Positions 1 through 5,412 of a stretch of DNA of 5,899 bases are shown here, in pieces. Position 1 is the stretch's first letter. Each line of letters opens with the position of its first letter. Made by a program: the position numbers and the translations under genes. The DNA comes from Paracoccaceae bacterium (lineage in GTDB: Bacteria > Pseudomonadota > Alphaproteobacteria > Rhodobacterales > Rhodobacteraceae): positions 1 to 5,899 of the forward strand of contig SKMM01000070.1 of NCBI GenBank assembly GCA_007121055.1, given 5' to 3'. The notes under the pieces were generated by a model, which saw only the letters and a list, made by a program, of their open reading frames with translations, was not told where the DNA came from and made no database searches.

Positions 1-27
1 GAGGGGGAAAGGCGGGGCAGGGGGCAT
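1..27 (-). CDS. Start of an unidentified gene running off the left edge (partial)
   Basis: Nine codons, MPPAPPFPL, begin with an ATG (CAT on the plus strand at 25-27) and stay open to the window edge. The reason to call it a gene is a purine-rich Shine-Dalgarno sequence, GAGGAG at 34-39 on the minus strand, six bases before the ATG. It lies on the same strand as leuCD and the EEP-fold gene, about 80 bases beyond the latter's stop. The proline-rich N-terminus does not resemble LeuB, the gene I would most expect near leuCD, but nine residues are too few to identify anything. An ATG at 50-52 in another frame lacks a ribosome binding site. Confidence 0.45.
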
Positions 28-79
28 CGGGCTCTCCTCGGGTCGGGGCCATGTTGCCGGGGCGGAGGGGAGGTGCAAC

Positions 80-97
80 CCCCGAGGCCACTCGGGG
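80..97 (-). terminator. Possible terminator hairpin after the EEP-fold gene
   Basis: Read on the minus strand, a perfect 7-bp GC stem (CCCCGAG / CTCGGGG) encloses the 4-base loop TGGC. It begins ten bases beyond the stop codon of the upstream gene. The stem is followed only by GTT and not by a real T run, so it is a weak intrinsic terminator at best. It could stabilise the 3' end or reduce read-through to the next gene. Hairpins of this size arise easily in such GC-rich DNA. Confidence 0.35.
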
Positions 98-107
98 CCG
101 CGGGCGG

Positions 108-1247
108 TCAGGCGCCGGGGTCGGCGATGTCCACCCACACCAGCCGGTGGCGCGAGGCGGCGGCGACGGTCTCGGCCAGCGGGTCCTGCGGCGCCGGCCA
201 TAGCACGCCACTGCCCTGGACCGCGAGGTCGGCCGAGGGCAGGACGTAATCCACCCGCAGGTTGCCGGGCTGGCGCGGGCCGTCCCACTGCACCGTGTGC
301 AGGGCCGGGTCCCCCCGGCGGTCCGGCGGGGCGGCGACACGGGCGCCGGGGCTGCGCGGTCCGGGGTCCTGCACCGCCGGATGCGCGAGCAGGGCGCGGA
401 TCGCCTCGTGCAGCCCGTCGCCGTCCTCGGGGTCGAGATTGGCGTCACCCATCAGCACGAACGGCCCCTCCGGCGGCGGCATCGGCAGGGCCCCGTCCAG
501 AAACAACGTCCAGAAGCGCGTTTCGTCATGGTTGCGCAGGCGGTTGCGGCCCTCCGGCCCGCCGAAGACCGGGGGCGAGGCGTACCACGCCAGCACATGC
601 AGCACCGCCCCCGAGGGCAGCCGCACCGGCACCTCCCAGTGCCCGGTGGTGGAGAGCCGCTGCTCTGCGAAGACGGCCTCGGACGGGTAGGGCCGACCGT
701 CGCGCTGCGGCAAGCGCGCGCCAGGCAGGTCGCGCCACAGGAAGTGGGAGAAGTCGCGGGCGGCTTCGACCTCGACGGGAAACCGGGACAGGATCGCCAT
801 GCCCCTGACGCCGCTGAAGGCGCCATAGCCCTGCGCATCGTCGGCGGTGCCGACCCGACCGTCGCCCACCATGTCGCGGCCGGTCTGCCAGCCTGTGTTG
901 GGCCGGCGGGCGAATCGATACGGGTACTGCACCCCTCGCGCCGCCAGCCGGTCGGCAAAGGCCCCGAGCGCCCGCAGGTCGTGGTCCCAGTCGATGCCGG
1001 TCAGCAGCAGGACATCCGCCGCCGCCATGGCGACGACCTCGGCAGCGGCCTCCACCTGCGGGTCGGTGCCGGTGAGGATATCGCGCAGCAACAGACCCGG
1101 CCCGCGTCGCGTCAGCGCCGCGTTATAGGTGGCCAGCCGAACGCTCCCGCCCGCCCGGGCGCGCGGCGCGGCAGCCAGCGCGAGAGCCCCCCACAGCAGC
1201 GTACGGCGCGGAATGCCCCGGGTTCCTGTGCCGTGCCGCGCACTCAT
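108..1247 (-). CDS. Exported endonuclease/exonuclease/phosphatase (EEP) fold protein
   Basis: The 379-residue product belongs to the EEP superfamily (metal-dependent phosphodiesterases and phosphatases such as DNase I, exonuclease III and sphingomyelinase); the substrate is unknown. The N-terminus has a twin-arginine-like signal: R14-R15-T-L-L, an alanine/leucine-rich stretch to about residue 27, and a likely cleavage after A-R-A at 30-32, so it is probably periplasmic or secreted. Family marks are LATYNAAL near 38-45, GVRGMAILSRFPVE near 147-159, SPPVFGGPEGRNR at 224-236 followed by RNHDE, GDAN at 267-270, RVDYVLPS at 331-338 and SRHRLVWVDI at 365-374. Several expected catalytic positions look altered: no LQE-type glutamate after ADVLLL, Tyr222 where close relatives often have a His, and S-R-H instead of S-D-H. 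I chose the ATG at 1245-1247, which has GAGGGG nine bases upstream; a GTG at 1281-1283 would add 12 residues but has no ribosome binding site. It follows leuD by 100 bases on the same strand. Confidence 0.82.
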   Translation of the reverse strand: MSARHGTGTRGIPRRTLLWGALALAAAPRARAGGSVRLATYNAALTRRGPGLLLRDILTGTDPQVEAAAEVVAMAAADVLLLTGIDWDHDLRALGAFADRLAARGVQYPYRFARRPNTGWQTGRDMVGDGRVGTADDAQGYGAFSGVRGMAILSRFPVEVEAARDFSHFLWRDLPGARLPQRDGRPYPSEAVFAEQRLSTTGHWEVPVRLPSGAVLHVLAWYASPPVFGGPEGRNRLRNHDETRFWTLFLDGALPMPPPEGPFVLMGDANLDPEDGDGLHEAIRALLAHPAVQDPGPRSPGARVAAPPDRRGDPALHTVQWDGPRQPGNLRVDYVLPSADLAVQGSGVLWPAPQDPLAETVAAASRHRLVWVDIADPGA

Positions 1248-1293
1248 CAAGGGGAGCCCCTCGGGGTCCCGCGAACAGGCCACGCCTGCCCGC

Positions 1294-1308
1294 CGCGGCG
1301 TCGCCGCG
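1294..1308. repeat. Short GC inverted repeat between leuD and the EEP-fold gene
   Basis: CGCGGCG and CGCCGCG flank a single base, so in RNA this would form about six pairs around a three-base loop. It lies in the 100-base gap after the leuD stop. No T run follows on the minus strand, so I do not call it a terminator. It may be a chance product of base composition; otherwise it could be a processing or attenuation structure that lowers expression of the last gene. Confidence 0.25.
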
Positions 1309-1347
1309 TCCTCTCGGGGCTGCGGCGTGGCATGCCGCGGGAGGGCC

Positions 1348-1953
1348 TCAGACCCAGGGGCGGGCGGTGGCGGCCTGCGCCTCGAAGGCGTCGATGGCCG
1401 CGGCCTTCTGCAGCGACAACCCGATGTCGTCGAGCCCGTTGAGCAGGCAGTGCTTTCGGAACGGCTCCACCTCGAAGGAGATCACCGTCCCGTCGGAGGT
1501 GGTGATGGTCTGCGCCTCCAGGTCCACCGTGACACGGGCATTCGCGCCCCTGCGGGCGTCCTCCATTACGATGTCGACCTGCTCCTGCGGCAGAACGATG
1601 GGCAGGATGCCGTTCTTGAAACAGTTGTTGAAGAAGATGTCGGCGAAGGAGGGCGCGATCACGCAGCGGATGCCGAAGTCCAGAAGCGCCCAGGGCGCAT
1701 GTTCCCGAGACGAACCGCAGCCGAAATTCTCGCCCGCGACAAGCACCTCGGCATTGCGATAGGCCGGCTGGTTCAGCACGAAGTCGGGGCGTTCGTTGCC
1801 CTCCTCGTCATAGCGCATCTCGTCGAACAGGCCCTTGCCGAGGCCCGTGCGCTCGATCGTCTTGAGGTACTGCTTGGGGATGATCATGTCGGTGTCGACA
1901 TTGACCTGCGGCAGGGGGGCGGCCACGCCGGTGAGGGTGGTGAAGGGTTGCAT
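1348..1953 (-). CDS. leuD: 3-isopropylmalate dehydratase small subunit (LeuD)
   Basis: LeuD pairs with LeuC to form cytoplasmic isopropylmalate isomerase, which converts 2-isopropylmalate to 3-isopropylmalate through dehydration and rehydration in leucine synthesis. At 201 residues it has the normal length for the proteobacterial small subunit. Diagnostic stretches are NVDTDMIIPKQYL at 18-30, FGCGSSREHAPWAL at 77-90 (the swivelling-domain signature of the aconitase small-subunit family), IRCVIAPSFADIFFNN at 95-110 followed by CFKNGILPIVL, and the C-terminal FRKHCLLNGLDDIGLSLQ. All are intact. The frame is open 17 codons further upstream, but the ATG at 1951-1953 is the start because AAGGAG lies nine bases before it and the protein then begins at the family's usual MQPFTTLTG. 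The start is only four bases beyond the stop of the glycosyltransferase, so translation is probably coupled. The unusual feature is that its partner leuC lies on the far side of that gene. Confidence 0.97.
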   Translation of the reverse strand: MQPFTTLTGVAAPLPQVNVDTDMIIPKQYLKTIERTGLGKGLFDEMRYDEEGNERPDFVLNQPAYRNAEVLVAGENFGCGSSREHAPWALLDFGIRCVIAPSFADIFFNNCFKNGILPIVLPQEQVDIVMEDARRGANARVTVDLEAQTITTSDGTVISFEVEPFRKHCLLNGLDDIGLSLQKAAAIDAFEAQAATARPWV

Positions 1954-1957
1954 CGCG

Positions 1958-3325
1958 TCAGGCTCCTTGTCCGCTGGCGGGGAGAGAAGTGGGCGCCTCT
2001 GCATACGGGATCGGCCCCGAGGGAGCCAGCGCCCAGCGATAGAGATCGATCATTTGGGCAGCCTTGCGTTCCCAGGTGAAGCGCTCGGCGACACGGCGCA
2101 CGCCGTTGTCCGACAGGCGCGGCAGGTCGGATGGGTTGTCGAGAATCTCGCCCAGACGGTCTCGAAACCCTGCGACCACGGCGCCGCGGGTGCCGATGGG
2201 GACCTTGTAGCCTGTGTCGGCATCCACCAACTCGCCCGGCCCGGCATAGTCGCAGACCACGGGGACGACTCCGGTGGCCATAGCCTCCAGCACCACACCG
2301 CCACCGAACTCTCGGATCGAGGGGAAGGGCAGGAGATCGGCACGGGCGAGGACGTTCTGCACCGCGGTATGGGCCAGCCAGCCGTGGAAGGTGACGGCCG
2401 CTCCCACACCGGCCTCCTCGACCATGCGGTGCAGATGCGCTTCCATCGGACCCGACCCCACGATGTCGAGCGCAAGCCGGCCGGACTTGAGATGGGGCAA
2501 CGCGGCCTCGATGAGCATGTCGGGGCCCTTGTAGGGCACCAGGCGGCCGATGAAGCAGCCGCGGAGCGGCGGGGCGGAGCGGGGCCTGCCTCGCGCGGTG
2601 AAGCGGCTGGGGTCGATACCGTTTTCCGGGATGCGGGCCAGTTTGGCGCGGTGGCAGGCGGGTATTTCCCCGGCGGTGTGGTCGGATGCGGCGATGAGGA
2701 CTTGGCTTGCATTCAGCATCCGCCGACGGGCGAGCGAAAGCTTGTACGCACCGCGGACGTAAGACAGCCATTCCCGTTCGCGCCGCCGCTCCCGATCAAA
2801 ACCCGGGGGCCAAGGCACGCCGCCATTGAGCGGTCCGAGGATAAAGGGCACTCCCAGCGCGGCGCAGCGGGGAGCGAGGCTTGAGTTTGCGGTGGGGGTG
2901 AGGGGAGTGATGCGGTGGACCACATCGAAGTCACCGGCCGTGAGCCGGTCGCGGAACTGCCGCCAGACCAGACGCTCGAAATAGGGATAGGAGATTCGGG
3001 CTGAGAGGGCGGTCACGAGGGTCCAACCCTTTCCTCGCCCGAGCCTGAGAAATGCGCCCGCTCGGTGGACGGGGCGTGCGACGGCCTCCGAGTCGATGGC
3101 GGTGAAGTCCCTGCCTTCGCGCAGTCCGGCGCGCAGGATCGCCTCGCGGTTGCGTACCTGGGTCACCAGATGCACATCGGCCTGCTCACGCAAGGCCGCG
3201 ACCAGCGACCAGCCAATTAGCGGGACGCTTACCCATTCGGGGTTTGCGGCCTCCGCGAGGGCCAGCACACGCAGACGGCCCGGCTGGTCTGATGTGCTGG
3301 GTGGGGCTGGCCCGGCGGAGGCCAC
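1958..3325 (-). CDS. GT4-type glycosyltransferase inserted between leuC and leuD
   Basis: This 455-residue protein is a GT-B fold, family 4 retaining glycosyltransferase that moves a sugar from an activated donor to an unknown acceptor, probably for a surface or secreted glycan. Visible parts are an N-terminal Rossmann-like strand RLRVLALAEAA at 17-27, a DFDVVHRITPLTPT segment near 132-145 with ILGPLNGG at 162-169, and IPENGIDPSRF at 232-242, which marks the start of the donor-binding domain. GRLVPYKGPDMLIEA follows at 260-274, then the HGWL and ADLLPFPS strands (314-336), and the E-x7-E catalytic/donor motif EFGGGVVLE (E339 and E347) followed by AMATGVVPVVCDYAGPGELV. There is no signal peptide or membrane segment, so it is cytoplasmic or peripherally attached. 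The start is GTG at 3323-3325, four bases after the leuC stop and without a clear ribosome binding site; an in-frame stop at 3353-3355 and the lack of other starts fix it. It looks complete and is probably expressed by coupling to leuC. It has no metabolic tie to leucine synthesis that I know of. Confidence 0.92.
   Translation of the reverse strand: MASAGPAPPSTSDQPGRLRVLALAEAANPEWVSVPLIGWSLVAALREQADVHLVTQVRNREAILRAGLREGRDFTAIDSEAVARPVHRAGAFLRLGRGKGWTLVTALSARISYPYFERLVWRQFRDRLTAGDFDVVHRITPLTPTANSSLAPRCAALGVPFILGPLNGGVPWPPGFDRERRREREWLSYVRGAYKLSLARRRMLNASQVLIAASDHTAGEIPACHRAKLARIPENGIDPSRFTARGRPRSAPPLRGCFIGRLVPYKGPDMLIEAALPHLKSGRLALDIVGSGPMEAHLHRMVEEAGVGAAVTFHGWLAHTAVQNVLARADLLPFPSIREFGGGVVLEAMATGVVPVVCDYAGPGELVDADTGYKVPIGTRGAVVAGFRDRLGEILDNPSDLPRLSDNGVRRVAERFTWERKAAQMIDLYRWALAPSGPIPYAEAPTSLPASGQGA
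1963..1968 (-). promoter_or_regulatory. leuD ribosome binding site inside the glycosyltransferase 3' end
   Basis: On the minus strand AAGGAG lies nine bases before the leuD ATG. It falls within the final codons of the glycosyltransferase (…GGA CAA GGA GCC TGA), so ribosomes finishing that gene cover the site for leuD. This site decides the leuD start in favour of 1953 over the longer open frame. Confidence 0.8.
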
Positions 3326-3329
3326 GGGA

Positions 3330-4736
3330 TCAAGCCAACTCGCGCACGTCGGTCAGGCGGCCGGTGATGGCGGCGGCGGCGGCCATGGCGGGGCTCATGA
3401 GGTGGGTGCGGCCGCCGCGGCCCTGCCGGCCCTCGAAGTTGCGGTTCGAGGTGGAGGCGCAGCGTTCGCCGGGCTTGAGCTGGTCGGGGTTCATGCCGAG
3501 GCACATGGAGCAGCCGGCCATGCGCCACTCGAAGCCCGCCTCCTGCAGCTTCTGCGCGATGCCTTCCTCCTCGGCCTGGGCGCGCACGAGGCCGGAGCCG
3601 GGGACGATCATGGCGCGCAGGCCGTCCTTGACGCGGCGGCCCTCCATGATGCGGGCGACCTCGCGCAGATCCTCGATGCGGCCGTTGGTGCAGGAGCCGA
3701 TGAAGACGGTGTCGATGGCCACGTCCTGCAGGCGGGTGCCCGGCGTCAGGCCCATGTAGTCGAGCGAGCGGCGCGCCGCCTCGACCTTGCCGCCGGAAAA
3801 GCTGTCGGGGTCGGGAACGGTGCCGGTGATGGGCAGCACATCCTCGGGCGAGGTGCCCCAGGTGACGACGGGGGCGATGTCCTCGGCGCGCAGCGTGACG
3901 ACCTTGTCGAAATGCGCGCCCTCGTCGGAGAAGAGGGTCTTCCACCACGCGAGCGCCGCCTCCCACTGCGCGCCCTTGGGGGCGTGGGGGCGGCCCATGA
4001 CATAGGCGAAGGTCTTCTCGTCGGGCGCGATCAGGCCCGCGCGGGCGCCACCCTCGATGGCCATGTTGCAGACAGTCATGCGGCCTTCCATGGACAGCGA
4101 CCGGATCGCCTCGCCGCAGTATTCGATGACATGGCCGGTGCCGCCGGCGGTGCCGGTGGCGCCGATTACGGACAGGGTGATGTCCTTGGCGGTCACGCCG
4201 GGGGGCAGGGTGCCCGTGACCTCGACCTTCATGTTTTTCGACTTGCGGGTGATCAGGGTCTGGGTGGCGAGCACATGCTCGACCTCGGAGGTGCCGATGC
4301 CATGCGCCAGCGCCCCGAAGGCGCCATGGGTGGCGGTGTGGCTGTCACCGCACACCACCGTCATGCCGGGCAGCGTCCAGCCCTGTTCGGGGCCGACGAT
4401 ATGGACGATGCCCTGCCGGATGTCGTTCATCTCGTAGTAATGCATCAAGCCGAACTCGCGGGCGTTGCGGTCGAGGGTTTCGACCTGCAGGCGGCTTTCG
4501 GGATTCTCGATGCCCTGCGCACGGTCGGCCGAGGTGGGCACGTTGTGGTCGGGCACGGCGATGGTGCGTTCGGGCGCGCGGACCTTGCGGCCGGCCATGC
4601 GCAGCCCCTCGAAGGCTTGGGGACTCGTGACCTCGTGCACGAGGTGGCGGTCGATATACAGCAATGCGGTGCCGTCCTCGGCCTCGTGGACGAGGTGGGC
4701 GTCCCAGATCTTGTCATAGAGCGTCTTGGCGGGCAT
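3330..4736 (-). CDS. leuC: 3-isopropylmalate dehydratase large subunit (LeuC)
   Basis: LeuC is the iron-sulfur subunit of isopropylmalate isomerase and acts with LeuD in the cytoplasm on 2-isopropylmalate. The 468-residue length matches the bacterial family. The protein opens with AKTLYDKIWDAHLV and has the TVVCGDSHTATHGAFGALA signature at 126-144, GIGTSEVEHVLATQ near 146-159 and the SGGKVEAARRSLDYMGL region at 314-330. The three cluster-ligating cysteines are present: C349 in IGSCTNGR, and C409 and C412 in AGCSMCLGMNPDQL. NRNFEGRQGRGGRTHLMSP at 431-449 is the conserved C-terminal substrate/cluster region. Nothing essential is missing. The ATG at 4734-4736 is preceded by AAGGAG six bases upstream. 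It is the first clear gene of the leftward unit, and its stop is four bases before the glycosyltransferase start. The upstream leader holds a short hairpin and an overlapping short reading frame, but no leucine-rich leader peptide. Confidence 0.98.
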   Translation of the reverse strand: MPAKTLYDKIWDAHLVHEAEDGTALLYIDRHLVHEVTSPQAFEGLRMAGRKVRAPERTIAVPDHNVPTSADRAQGIENPESRLQVETLDRNAREFGLMHYYEMNDIRQGIVHIVGPEQGWTLPGMTVVCGDSHTATHGAFGALAHGIGTSEVEHVLATQTLITRKSKNMKVEVTGTLPPGVTAKDITLSVIGATGTAGGTGHVIEYCGEAIRSLSMEGRMTVCNMAIEGGARAGLIAPDEKTFAYVMGRPHAPKGAQWEAALAWWKTLFSDEGAHFDKVVTLRAEDIAPVVTWGTSPEDVLPITGTVPDPDSFSGGKVEAARRSLDYMGLTPGTRLQDVAIDTVFIGSCTNGRIEDLREVARIMEGRRVKDGLRAMIVPGSGLVRAQAEEEGIAQKLQEAGFEWRMAGCSMCLGMNPDQLKPGERCASTSNRNFEGRQGRGGRTHLMSPAMAAAAAITGRLTDVRELA

Positions 4737-4787
4737 GGGGGTCTCCTTCGGGCATGTCGGTGGCGCGGGACAGGACCCTCAGCCGTG

Positions 4788-4801
4788 GCCGGTGCGCCGG
4801 C
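4788..4801. repeat. Hairpin in the leuC leader
   Basis: GCCGG and CCGGC pair perfectly around TGCG. The structure would lie about 50 bases before the leuC start in its transcript. No T run follows, so it is not an intrinsic terminator. A role in leader folding is possible, but the short GC stem may be chance. Confidence 0.25.
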
Positions 4802-4872
4802 AGGTGAAGGCATGGAACCTCCACGGCAGGCGCGCCCGGTCGGAGATGTCGAAAAACCGCATCATGGCTGTG

Positions 4873-4901
4873 CAGATACGCTCGAATCGCAGGCGGGGCA
4901 A
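4873..4901 (-). promoter_or_regulatory. Candidate leuC promoter (weak)
   Basis: On the minus strand TTGCCC (4896-4901) and TATCTG (4873-4878) are spaced by exactly 17 bases, a partial match to sigma70 -35 and -10 boxes. The -35 box falls inside the GGCGGG/CCCGCC inverted repeat at 4892-4910, which could act as an operator. A second candidate on the same strand, ATGTCA (4978-4983) with TAGCAT (4955-4960) and a 17-base spacer, overlaps the rsfS promoter. Neither is strong, and I cannot choose between them from sequence. Confidence 0.25.
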
Positions 4902-4910
4902 CATCCCGCC
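4892..4910. repeat. Inverted repeat upstream of leuC
   Basis: GGCGGG and CCCGCC form a perfect 6-bp inverted repeat around GCAACAT. It overlaps the -35 box of the weak leuC promoter candidate, which would suit a regulator site. Base composition alone could also produce it. Confidence 0.3.
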
Positions 4911-4935
4911 CGGGTGCGCGGGGGGCGCGCCTTCA

Positions 4936-4964
4936 TTGAGAAACGGCGCAGCCGATGCTATGTT
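4936..4964 (+). promoter_or_regulatory. Sigma70-type promoter for rsfS-rlmH
   Basis: TTGAGA at 4936-4941 matches five of six -35 positions. A 17-base spacer leads to TATGTT at 4959-4964, preceded by TGC, an extended -10 signature. This lies in the AT-richer patch of an otherwise very GC-rich region. Transcription would begin near 4971, leaving a short leader of about 45 to 65 bases before rsfS depending on the start codon. Confidence 0.62.
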
Positions 4965-5003
4965 AAGATGTGGCCGGTGACATGCTACCGGCGCATCATG
5001 TGC

Positions 5004-5010
5004 AGGAGGT
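5004..5010 (+). promoter_or_regulatory. Strong Shine-Dalgarno sequence before rsfS
   Basis: AGGAGGT is a near-perfect complement to the 3' end of 16S rRNA. The codon at the ideal distance (six bases on) is CTG at 5017-5019, in frame with rsfS. The TTG at 5035 is 24 bases away and has its own weaker GGAG at 5026-5029. No ATG or GTG lies in frame between the upstream stop at 4978-4980 and 5035, so this site raises the question of a CTG start. Confidence 0.6.
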
Positions 5011-5034
5011 ACCACCCTGGCATACGGAGAGTTC

Positions 5035-5403
5035 TTGGCCGGCGCGCCGGCCGCACCCGCCCCGTCGGTTACGCCCGACACGATCCTAGCACTCGTCCAG
5101 TCCTCGCTGGAGGACGACAAGGCCGAAGACGTCGTCACCATCGATCTGCGCGGACGGTCCAGCATGGCCGACACCATGGTGCTGGCCTCGGGCCGGTCGT
5201 CGCGGCAGGTGACGGCGATCTCGGAAAAGCTGCTGGACCGGCTGAAGGCGCAGATGGGGATCTCGGCGCGCTCCGAAGGGCGCGAGACAGGCGACTGGGT
5301 GCTGATCGACGCGGGCGATGTCATCGTCCATGTCTTCCGCCCCGAGGTGCGCGAGTTCTACCAGCTCGAGAAGATGTGGCAGCCGGCCGCCGGCGGGGCC
5401 TGA
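5035..5403 (+). CDS. rsfS: Ribosome silencing factor RsfS
   Basis: RsfS (formerly YbeB/RsfA family, DUF143) binds ribosomal protein L14 on the 50S subunit and blocks joining to the 30S, lowering translation when nutrients are short. Counted from the TTG at 5035 the protein is 122 residues; from an in-frame CTG at 5017 it would be 128. The conserved core is complete: LEDDKAEDVVTIDLRG at 25-40, MADTMVLASGRSSRQVTAISEKL at 44-66 (the 'D-x-M-V-x-x-S-G-x-S-x-R-Q' block), then GDWVLIDAGDVIVHVF at 86-101, RPEVREFYQLEKMW at 102-115, and a short alanine/glycine tail. Start choice is uncertain because no ATG or GTG is available: TTG has GGAG five bases upstream, while CTG sits at ideal distance from AGGAGGT. 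The alanine/proline-rich first 12 residues are poorly conserved in the family and do not decide it. It is followed by rlmH after nine bases, clearly one unit. Confidence 0.93.
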   Translation: MAGAPAAPAPSVTPDTILALVQSSLEDDKAEDVVTIDLRGRSSMADTMVLASGRSSRQVTAISEKLLDRLKAQMGISARSEGRETGDWVLIDAGDVIVHVFRPEVREFYQLEKMWQPAAGGA

Positions 5404-5412
5404 GCGGGCATC

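Larger units (their letters stand above)
4737..5016. other. Divergent intergenic control region between leuC and rsfS
   Basis: About 280 bases separate the two divergent starts. The right half contains a relatively AT-richer patch (about 4931-4970) that stands out from the surrounding GC and holds the rsfS promoter. The left half is the leuC leader. It contains a GCCGG/CCGGC hairpin at 4788-4801, an inverted repeat GGCGGG/CCCGCC at 4892-4910 with a seven-base loop, and two short minus-strand reading frames: 4779-4862, beginning MRFFDISDRARLPW with no ribosome binding site, and one starting at 4813 that overlaps leuC. I see no leucine codon run of the kind used in leu attenuation and no recognisable tRNA or riboswitch. 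Confidence 0.6.

Noticed and set aside
297..1442. Plus-strand open frame opposite the EEP-fold gene
   Set aside because: Arg/Pro/Gly-rich composition with no recognisable motif, lying opposite a gene with clear family marks.
1884..2771. Minus-strand open frame overlapping the glycosyltransferase in another register
   Set aside because: Arg/Pro-rich shadow inside a gene with intact GT4 motifs. There is no sign that the glycosyltransferase is frameshifted.
1129..2884. Plus-strand open frames opposite leuD and the glycosyltransferase
   Set aside because: These mirror the codon bias of the real minus-strand genes and have no family resemblance or ribosome binding site.
4779..4862. Short minus-strand frame beginning MRFFDISDRARLPW as a possible leader peptide for leuC
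   Set aside because: No ribosome binding site and no leucine run, and it ends without a terminator structure. I cannot support it as a gene, though it lies where a leader peptide would.
4998..5000. ATG upstream of rsfS as its possible start
   Set aside because: It is in a different frame from rsfS and lies before, not after, the AGGAGGT. It could matter only if there were an indel error in between.
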